Shown here: positions 5,561-11,577 of the stretch, in pieces
Numbering within the stretch: the first letter of the stretch is position 1
How the letters are laid out: each line of letters starts with the position of its first letter
From: an uncultured Solobacterium sp.
GTDB lineage: Bacteria; Bacillota_I; Bacilli_A; Erysipelotrichales; Erysipelotrichaceae
Assembly (NCBI GenBank): GCA_937895985.1
Contig: CALBKL010000304.1
Span: 1-11,577, forward strand
Length of the DNA stretch: 11,577 nt
Reading direction: 5' to 3'
The notes under the pieces: generated by a model
What the model was told of the DNA's origin: nothing
Seen by the model: only the letters and a program-made list of their open reading frames with translations
The model's database searches: none
Translations under genes and position numbers: made by a program

Positions 5561-8176
5561 ATGAAGAAATTATTACTGACAGATGGTAACTCAATGTTAT
5601 TTAGAGCGTATTACGCTACAGCGTATGGTAGACCGATGAATACATCTGATGGAACGCCAACAAACGCTGTATTTGGTTTTGCGTCTATGATACAAAAAGC
5701 AATTGATATTATTCAACCAGATGCAGTTTTAGTTGCCTTCGATGCCGGGAAGCATACTTTCCGCCATGAACTTTATGCAGACTATAAGGGTGGTCGTAAG
5801 CCGGCACCTGATGACTTGGTGCCACAGTTTAAACTCGTTCGAGATTTCTTGGATGCCTTTGCGATTACGTGGGTGGAGATGAAAGATATTGAAGCTGATG
5901 ACTTAATTGGAACAATCTCTAAAAAGGCAACAGACTATCAAACCTATGTACTAACAAGTGATCATGATATGTTACAGCTCGTGGATGATACGACTTCTGT
6001 ATTACTGATGAAGAAGGGTATTTCAGAGATGGATGTCATGACACCTGAAAGTCTAAAGGAACAAATGGGAATTGAACCACTTCAGATTATTGATATGAAG
6101 GGCTTAATGGGTGATAAGTCAGATAATATCCCAGGTATTCCTGGTATTGGCGAAAAGACAGCACTCAAGCTTTTAGAAGAATATGGCACGGTGGAAAATG
6201 TCCTAGCTAACGAAGATAAACTCAAGGGTGCTTTACAGAAGAAAGTAATGGAAGGACATGAGTCTGCATTACTTTCTAAGAAACTTGCGACAATTCGTCG
6301 TGATGTTGACGTCGAGATGAGTGAGAAAGAGTTATCCTTTACACCGAACTATCCACAACTTGTCAAGTTTTTACAGATGCTAGAGATGAATACACTTGCA
6401 AGACGCTTCACTGATAAGATAGTTGCAGAAGAGAATACACCAGAAGAAATAGTTGTGACTCCAAGTGAAGATAAGCGTGTTACAAAGGTGCCTACAGAAA
6501 TGTTAAAGGATGCTTGTGCTGTGTTTGTGGATGATGATCATGGGGCATACATGCATGCGACGATCAATGGCTTTGCACTATATAATGGTAAGCAAGCTAT
6601 ATACATTTCTTTAGCAGATGCGAAGAAAGATAAAGGCTTGCTTGCATATCTTTCAAGTGACATGCCACATAAGTATGGATTTGATGTAAAACGCAATTTA
6701 CATTTAGCACAAAACGAAGGTTTAATTCTGAATTTCCATGATGATATGATGCTTGCGGCTTCTTTAGCAGACTCATCTCTAACAACAACCACAAAAATTA
6801 TTGAGCATTATGGTTTTGAAAATACAGTAAGTTATGAAGATGTATATGGTAAACCAACAAAGCCAAATCTAATGATTGATGAAGAAAAACAATGCATGTA
6901 TGCATGCACATTTGCGAGAAATATATTTAGCTTGTATGCAGAGATTACACCAAAGCTACAAGAATATAAAATGGAAAAACTCTACTATGAAATGGAGATG
7001 CCACTAACGAGCGTTCTCTATCACATGGAAAGAGAAGGAATTCGTTGTGATATCGATATTCTTGATCGCATTGCGATAGAAACAATGGCGAAGATTAGCG
7101 AAGCACAGAAAGAAATCTATACGATTGCTGGAAAAGAGTTTAATATCAATTCTCCAAAGCAATTAGCAGAAGTGTTATTCGATGATTTAGGGCTTCCTAC
7201 AGGTAAAAAGAGAAGTACTGCAGCTGGTGAATTAGAAAAGCTACAAGGCAAATCACCAATCATCGATTATATTTTGGATTACCGTAAGCTATCTAAAATT
7301 TATAGCACTTACGCGGAAGGATTGAAGAAGTATATTCAAAAGGATGGAAAGATTCATACAATCTATAACCAATCCGCAACACAAACTGGAAGACTTTCTT
7401 CAAGTGAACCAAACTTACAGAACATCAGTGTTCGTGATGAACAAGGCAAAGAGATTCGTAAGGCATTCTTGCCAGAAGATGGTTGTGTATTAATCTCTAG
7501 CGATTATCATCAAATCGAGTTACGTATGTTAGCACATATGGCAAATGAAACGAGTCTCATTGAAGCGTTTAAGGAAGGAATTGATATTCATACCAAGACA
7601 GCGATGGACGTCTTCCACAAGCCACAGGATGAAATTACACCTCAAGATAGACGCAGTGCGAAGACAGTTAATTTCGGTATTGTATATGGTATTAGTGACT
7701 TTGGTTTAAGTGAGCAGCTTGGTGTCAGTCGCTATGAGGCGCATGACTTTATTGAGCGCTACTATGCGGCCTATCCAAAGATTCGCACCTACATGGAACA
7801 AATCGTCAAAGATTGTGAAGAGAAGGGCTACGTAGAAACACTATGTGGTAGACGTAGAGAAATTCCTGAGATTCACGATAAGAATCATGCAACACGTGAA
7901 TTTGGTAAACGTGCAGCGATGAACGCACCAATTCAAGGCTCTGCCGCAGACCTAATCAAACTTGCGATGATTCATATCGACCAGATGATGAAGGATGCGA
8001 AAGTAAAGAGTAAGATGATTCTACAGGTACATGATGAACTCATCTTTAATGTACCTAAGGAAGAAGTTGAAGTAATGACAAAGCTTATCAATGATGGCAT
8101 GGTAAATGCAATGCACCTACAGGTACCTTTAACAGCTGAATGTTCTATCGGTAGCGATTGGTACGAGGCTAAGTAA
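5561..8176 (+). CDS. polA: DNA polymerase I
   Basis: This 871-residue DNA polymerase I fills gaps in excision repair and removes RNA primers of Okazaki fragments. The N-terminal 5'-nuclease (about 1-290) shows TDGNSMLFRAYY, DIEADDLIGT, TSDHDMLQL and the helix-3-turn-helix GDKSDNIPGIPGIGEKTA. The middle 3'-5' exonuclease domain (about 310-470) is degenerate: the expected D-x-E reads VDDDH (323-327). An Asp is kept at 375 (GFDVKR), and in the last motif Tyr447 is kept but the Asp four residues later is Phe451. Proofreading is therefore probably lost, as in other Gram-positive Pol I enzymes. The polymerase domain has motif A DYHQIELR (648-655), motif B Lys701/Phe705/Tyr709 (RSAKTVNFGIVYG) and motif C VHDE (823-826). 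Phe705 is the usual residue that disfavours dideoxynucleotides. Motif A has His650 where Ser is normal. First gene of the operon; only 1 nt separates it from mutM. Confidence 0.97.
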   Translation: MKKLLLTDGNSMLFRAYYATAYGRPMNTSDGTPTNAVFGFASMIQKAIDIIQPDAVLVAFDAGKHTFRHELYADYKGGRKPAPDDLVPQFKLVRDFLDAFAITWVEMKDIEADDLIGTISKKATDYQTYVLTSDHDMLQLVDDTTSVLLMKKGISEMDVMTPESLKEQMGIEPLQIIDMKGLMGDKSDNIPGIPGIGEKTALKLLEEYGTVENVLANEDKLKGALQKKVMEGHESALLSKKLATIRRDVDVEMSEKELSFTPNYPQLVKFLQMLEMNTLARRFTDKIVAEENTPEEIVVTPSEDKRVTKVPTEMLKDACAVFVDDDHGAYMHATINGFALYNGKQAIYISLADAKKDKGLLAYLSSDMPHKYGFDVKRNLHLAQNEGLILNFHDDMMLAASLADSSLTTTTKIIEHYGFENTVSYEDVYGKPTKPNLMIDEEKQCMYACTFARNIFSLYAEITPKLQEYKMEKLYYEMEMPLTSVLYHMEREGIRCDIDILDRIAIETMAKISEAQKEIYTIAGKEFNINSPKQLAEVLFDDLGLPTGKKRSTAAGELEKLQGKSPIIDYILDYRKLSKIYSTYAEGLKKYIQKDGKIHTIYNQSATQTGRLSSSEPNLQNISVRDEQGKEIRKAFLPEDGCVLISSDYHQIELRMLAHMANETSLIEAFKEGIDIHTKTAMDVFHKPQDEITPQDRRSAKTVNFGIVYGISDFGLSEQLGVSRYEAHDFIERYYAAYPKIRTYMEQIVKDCEEKGYVETLCGRRREIPEIHDKNHATREFGKRAAMNAPIQGSAADLIKLAMIHIDQMMKDAKVKSKMILQVHDELIFNVPKEEVEVMTKLINDGMVNAMHLQVPLTAECSIGSDWYEAK

Positions 8177-8177
8177 T

Positions 8178-8984
8178 ATGCCAGAATTACCAGAAGTAGA
8201 AACTGTCCTACGTACACTAGAACATCAAATTCAAGGAAGAAAAATCTTAGATGTGGATGTACGCTATCCAAAGATGATTGAAAATGATGTAGAACAGTTT
8301 AAAGCAAAACTAAAGAATCAAACATTCAATACATTCATGCGTCGTGGTAAATATCTACTATTTGGCTTAGATGATTGTATCCTCATGAGCCATTTACGCA
8401 TGGAAGGAAGATATTATATTCAAGATCCAACGGAACCTACTAACCGTCACATGCATGTGATATTTCGTTTAGATAACGGTAAAGAGTTACGTTACATGGA
8501 TACACGTAAATTTGGACGTATGGAAATCCTTCCGTTGGATACGGATTTTAGCCATTTTCATGGCTTAGGATCTGAACCTTTTGATGAAGCGTTCAATGCG
8601 TCCTACATTCATGCATATCGTAAAGGAAAACGTACACCACTGAAGAGCTTGTTATTAGACCAAAGTTTTGTGGCAGGGATTGGAAATATCTATGCGGATG
8701 AAATTCTTGCGGCTTGCAATCTTAGACCAGGTAGGTCTTGTGCACGTATTACTCGTAAGGATGAAGAGAATCTTGTGATGCATACACGACGTATTTTGAA
8801 AGCTGCGATTGCGGCCGGTGGAACAACAATTAGAACATATACATCTAGCTTAGGAGTCACTGGTAGATTTCAAACGGAGTGTACCGTGCATATGCAGAAA
8901 ATTTGTCCTCGTTGTAAAGGACAGATTCACGTAAAATATATAGGTGGACGATCAAGTTATTATTGTCCACATTGTCAGAAATAG
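8178..8984 (+). CDS. mutM: Formamidopyrimidine-DNA glycosylase (Fpg/MutM)
   Basis: This 268-residue bifunctional DNA glycosylase/AP lyase removes 8-oxoguanine and formamidopyrimidines. The start MPELPEVETV supplies the catalytic proline (Pro2, residue 1 after Met removal), and Glu3 and Glu6 are present. Lys58 (RRGKYLLF) is the conserved beta-hairpin lysine. The void-filling triad fits Met75, Arg110 and Phe112 (TRKFGRM). The helix-two-turn-helix contains FVAGIGNIYADE (164-175). The C-terminal zinc finger uses Cys243, Cys246, Cys263 and Cys266, with Arg258 (GGRSSYYCPHC) contacting DNA. The segment between Phe231-Gln232 and the first zinc Cys looks about two residues shorter than in many homologues, by eye. 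The ATG lies 1 nt after the polA stop with GAGG inside the polA end, so translation is probably coupled. Confidence 0.97.
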   Translation: MPELPEVETVLRTLEHQIQGRKILDVDVRYPKMIENDVEQFKAKLKNQTFNTFMRRGKYLLFGLDDCILMSHLRMEGRYYIQDPTEPTNRHMHVIFRLDNGKELRYMDTRKFGRMEILPLDTDFSHFHGLGSEPFDEAFNASYIHAYRKGKRTPLKSLLLDQSFVAGIGNIYADEILAACNLRPGRSCARITRKDEENLVMHTRRILKAAIAAGGTTIRTYTSSLGVTGRFQTECTVHMQKICPRCKGQIHVKYIGGRSSYYCPHCQK

Positions 8985-8987
8985 GAG
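8983..8987 (+). promoter_or_regulatory. Ribosome binding site of coaE overlapping the mutM stop codon
   Basis: AGGAG begins within the TAG stop of mutM (8982-8984) and is followed by only 4 nt before the ATG at 8992. It supports that ATG over a GTG at 8944, which has no ribosome site and would put 16 extra residues before the P-loop strand. The overlap suggests that translation of mutM feeds coaE. Confidence 0.75.
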
Positions 8988-8991
8988 TTTT

Positions 8992-9603
8992 ATGAAGATT
9001 GCGATTACAGGAACGATTGCGGCAGGGAAAACAACTGTTGCGATTCTATTTAGAAGAAGAGGAATACCGGTATTTAATGCGGATCAATACGCAAAGCGTT
9101 CCTTGTATCAAGGTTCTGTTTGTTATGAAAAAATTTTAGAAGTATTTGGGGATGATGTAACTAGCGCAAGTGGAGATATCGATCCTAAGAAACTTGCGGG
9201 AATTATCTTCCAAGATAACAACAAACGTGAACAACTAAACGCAATTGTGCATCCCTTTGTATTAGAGGGGATGCAGAAATTCTTAACAACAAACTTACAA
9301 CAACCAATCATCTGTGCAGAAGTACCTCTGTTATTTGAAACCGGTTGGGACCAATATTTTGATCGTACAGTGGTTGTGACTTGCAGTGAAGAAGTCGCCA
9401 TTCAAAGAATGATGGAAGAAAGAAACTACACACTTGAAGAAGCGAAGGCAAGACTATCCATGCAGATACCTGCAGAAAAACAGATTGCTATGGCAGATAA
9501 AGTGATTTATAACGAAGGCGATTTAAAGGAATTAGATTCACAAATCAACCGATGGTTAGGAGAACTTAGAAAGGACATCAGAAATGGAAAGAATGCCAAC
9601 TAG
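8992..9603 (+). CDS. coaE: Dephospho-CoA kinase
   Basis: This 203-residue cytoplasmic kinase phosphorylates the 3' hydroxyl of dephospho-CoA, the last step of coenzyme A synthesis. The P-loop GTIAAGKTT lies at about residues 7-15; it meets the GxxxxGK[ST] rule, though many relatives read GGIGSGKST. Asp in FNADQYAKRSL, the substrate-lid region around PLLFETGWDQYFD and the late ERNYTLEEAKAR and MADKVIYNEG segments are characteristic of CoaE. Length is typical. It follows mutM by 7 nt and overlaps dnaB by 20 nt. CoaE is not a replication protein; its place between mutM and dnaB is a conserved Bacillota linkage rather than a pathway link. Confidence 0.95.
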   Translation: MKIAITGTIAAGKTTVAILFRRRGIPVFNADQYAKRSLYQGSVCYEKILEVFGDDVTSASGDIDPKKLAGIIFQDNNKREQLNAIVHPFVLEGMQKFLTTNLQQPIICAEVPLLFETGWDQYFDRTVVVTCSEEVAIQRMMEERNYTLEEAKARLSMQIPAEKQIAMADKVIYNEGDLKELDSQINRWLGELRKDIRNGKNAN

Positions 9604-10777
9604 TACATATCGCATTGATTTTAGTAACGGTATCTCTGAGGAAACTTTACTTTCACTCATGATGTTATATCAACCACTCATCGGTAAAGATGCGACAGTT
9701 TTATACTTAACACTCATTGCGGAAGGTAAAACCCAAAAGGGTTTTGAGAAACACCAACGCTTACTAGTACTAGCTGATTTGGATATTAATGCACTAGATA
9801 AGGCATGTACTAAATTAGAAGAGTATATGTTAATGCGAACGTACGTAAAAACAACAGAGTTATGTGATCAATACATCTACGTTTTAAATAGTCCTATTCA
9901 TACAAAGGATTTCTTAAAGTCAAATGTATTTATGAATCGTTATGAACGTACTGTAGGAAAAGATGAGACAACAACTACAATGACGCATTTGAACGCAAAC
10001 AACGTTTCCTTACGTGGTTATAAAGAAGTCACAAAGGCAGTCAAGTTCTTACCAGAAGATCTCTTAGACCGTCATATTGAGTTTGATGCACTACAGCCAC
10101 GTTATCAATTCGCAATGGATGATCAAACAATTAACTTTGATTATGAAAAGTTCATTGCGACGACAAGTACACTGGTATTCCCGGCTGAACTTCGCACGCA
10201 GGAAAATTTAAGTTTAATTGGTAAACTAGCGACAATCTATGGTTTATCTGTAGATAAGATGCGTGTTTTAGTAAACCGTTGTATTAATCTACAAACGATG
10301 ACATTTGATGGCGCAAAACTAAAGATTTACGCATCACGTGCTGAATCTGATGTAAAGCCAGGAAGTGATCCATATTCATTGCCACCTGTATCTTTCTTAC
10401 AGGCAAAGCAAGGTGGAGCAAAAGTTACCCAGTTAGAAAAGAGTATCCTAGAACATCTAGCAATTGATATGCATTTCAGCAATGAAGTGATTAATGTGAT
10501 GATTGAACATATCCTAAAGATTTCACAGAATCGCTTGAATCGTAACTTTGTGGATATGGTTGCGGCAGAGTGGGCTAGAGATGGTGTAACTACCAAACAA
10601 CAAGCTCTACAACAACGTAAGAAGTTGATACGTCAAACACCACAGGTTAATAGCGGAGTTAAGATTGGCATGCCTGAGTATATACGCCAACAAGAAGACG
10701 GTACTCTACCAGAGGGTACAGCTGCATCTAGAGAACTATTAGAACGATTACAAAAACTACAGAAGGGAGATGCGTAA
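9584..10777 (+). CDS. dnaB: Replication initiation and membrane attachment protein DnaB (DnaD/DnaB family)
   Basis: This 397-residue homologue of Bacillus DnaB is a helicase co-loader of the DnaD/DnaB superfamily, not the hexameric helicase that carries the same name in E. coli. It acts at oriC and in restart, helping the DnaI loader deliver the replicative helicase. An N-terminal winged-helix-like domain (about 8-115, LLSLMMLYQPLIGKDA) is followed by a variable middle and a DnaB_2/DnaD C-terminal domain (about 265-345). The latter includes the helix with the F-x3-V-x3-W pattern FVDMVAAEW (322-330), the counterpart of the family YxxxIxxxW motif. The tail is basic and Gln-rich. Sequence similarity in this family is low, so the call leans partly on position, directly upstream of dnaI. 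AAGGA 8 nt before the ATG supports 9584, overlapping coaE by 20 nt; an ATG at 9593 is an alternative. Confidence 0.85.
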   Translation: MERMPTSTYRIDFSNGISEETLLSLMMLYQPLIGKDATVLYLTLIAEGKTQKGFEKHQRLLVLADLDINALDKACTKLEEYMLMRTYVKTTELCDQYIYVLNSPIHTKDFLKSNVFMNRYERTVGKDETTTTMTHLNANNVSLRGYKEVTKAVKFLPEDLLDRHIEFDALQPRYQFAMDDQTINFDYEKFIATTSTLVFPAELRTQENLSLIGKLATIYGLSVDKMRVLVNRCINLQTMTFDGAKLKIYASRAESDVKPGSDPYSLPPVSFLQAKQGGAKVTQLEKSILEHLAIDMHFSNEVINVMIEHILKISQNRLNRNFVDMVAAEWARDGVTTKQQALQQRKKLIRQTPQVNSGVKIGMPEYIRQQEDGTLPEGTAASRELLERLQKLQKGDA

Positions 10778-10780
10778 TTC

Positions 10781-11577
10781 ATGGAAGCACTAAATATCAA
10801 ACAGATTCCAATGACAGAGCAGCAGAAACAAGAAACGCAATCGCTTCAAGATGAAATACGGAAAGACCCTGTAGTCGTCGAGCTGTTTCAAAGAAACAAG
10901 CTTGATGAAAAATATTTGACTACATCCCCATGGAAGATACATGCATGGAGAAAAAGTTATGAACCATGCTTGCATTGTACAGGCTTAAACCAGTGCAAGC
11001 AGAGGGTGAAGGGCTACTATGATGACTTAGAGAACAATGGCATCTTACAAACAGTACAGACACCATGTAAGTTCCAACAAGTATATATGAATGAAACAGC
11101 ACAACTAGAGAAGTTTAGTGTGAATGATATGCCATCCAACATGTACGCAGTATCCTTTGCGAAAATCAACTTACGCAAAGAGACGGAAGAATACTTACTT
11201 GTATGGGAAGCTTGTCGTAGTGCGAACATTCATAATCAAGGACTATACCTACATGGCACAATGGGAAGTGGAAAGACACATCTTTCTGCCTGTGCCGCAA
11301 ATGAACATGCCCGTAAAAACGAGACAGTTGCCTTTGTACATTATCCGACATACTGTACAAGAGCTATCGCAACAATGAAGACTTCAGAATATAAAATCGA
11401 ACTTGGTCGATTGATGCGTGCGAAGTTTCTTGTCTTAGATGATATTGGAGCAGAGAGTGTAAATGAATGGAATCGCGATCAGCTACTACTGCCTTTACTT
11501 GAGAAGCGATATACAGAAGGATTACCAACTTGGTTTACATCCAACTGTGATATTGAATCACTCAAAGAACACTTCCG
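10781..11577 (+). CDS. dnaI: Helicase loader DnaI (3' end outside window)
   Basis: A frame with no stop from ATG 10781 to the window edge encodes the first 265 residues of a DnaI-type AAA+ ATPase that loads the replicative helicase. About 310 residues are expected, so roughly the last 45 are missing. The N-terminal helicase-binding domain has Cys63, Cys66, Cys72 and Cys96 (PCLHCTGLNQCKQ and TPCKF), matching the zinc region of Bacillus DnaI. The position of its ligand His (GYH) is Tyr80 here (GYYDDL), so Cys72 may take over. The ATPase shows Walker A GTMGSGKTH (159-167), Walker B FLVLDDIGAE (Asp220, Asp221) and sensor-1 WFTSN near the edge. GGGAG lies 11 nt before the ATG, and only 3 nt separate it from dnaB. 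The dnaB-dnaI pair is the standard Bacillota primosome unit. Confidence 0.93.
   Translation, partial: MEALNIKQIPMTEQQKQETQSLQDEIRKDPVVVELFQRNKLDEKYLTTSPWKIHAWRKSYEPCLHCTGLNQCKQRVKGYYDDLENNGILQTVQTPCKFQQVYMNETAQLEKFSVNDMPSNMYAVSFAKINLRKETEEYLLVWEACRSANIHNQGLYLHGTMGSGKTHLSACAANEHARKNETVAFVHYPTYCTRAIATMKTSEYKIELGRLMRAKFLVLDDIGAESVNEWNRDQLLLPLLEKRYTEGLPTWFTSNCDIESLKEHF

Noticed and set aside
9728..9745. Perfect 7-bp hairpin AAAACCC/GGGTTTT followed by T residues inside dnaB
   Set aside because: The T residues belong to the stem and no T-run follows. It lies inside the coding region, so it is not a convincing terminator.
11017..11378. Several small frames on both strands at the right end
   Set aside because: All are overlapped by the continuous dnaI frame from 10781 to the edge, which carries zinc-site, Walker A and Walker B motifs.

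Overview
The window looks like chromosomal DNA from a low-G+C Gram-positive bacterium (Bacillota). The evidence is the A+T-rich sequence, strong AGGAG-type Shine-Dalgarno sites, a DnaB/DnaI-type primosome and the order polA-mutM-coaE-dnaB-dnaI, which is the Bacillota arrangement. The secreted NlpC/P60 proteins and the compact polA cluster would fit Erysipelotrichia, but that placement is a guess, and no genus can be named from sequence alone. I see no phage, insertion sequence, CRISPR array, rRNA or tRNA gene.

Layout: (1) 1-97, the last codons of a membrane protein, followed by a hairpin terminator at 112-145. (2) 98-399, a very A+T-rich intergenic region with a promoter at its right end. (3) 400-2016 and 2161-3312, two tandem paralogous secreted cell-wall hydrolases: signal peptide, N-terminal module, Ig-like domain, helical linker and NlpC/P60 catalytic domain. 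Only the first also has a Pro/Thr linker and an SH3b domain. Each has its own promoter and terminator. (4) 3384-4589 on the minus strand, an RlmI-family rRNA methyltransferase convergent with the second hydrolase; a terminator for each strand separates them. (5) 4692-5411, radC, divergent from the methyltransferase across a 102-nt region rich in inverted repeats. (6) 5561-11577, a tight plus-strand operon of DNA replication and repair genes: polA, mutM, coaE, dnaB and a dnaI gene that runs off the window end.

Together, polA and mutM handle gap filling and oxidised-base excision, coaE makes coenzyme A, and dnaB with dnaI loads the replicative helicase. The order resembles the polA-mutM-coaE-nrdR-dnaB-dnaI neighbourhood of other Bacillota, but nrdR is absent between coaE and dnaB.

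The most unusual signal is in the two hydrolase genes. Both have a near-consensus promoter with identical geometry (TTGCAW, 18-bp spacer, TARAAT) whose -10 box ends 6 nt before the ATG, and neither has a Shine-Dalgarno sequence. This predicts leaderless or nearly leaderless mRNAs, unlike the neighbouring genes. I found no convincing wholly new multi-gene system; most of the window is housekeeping DNA.
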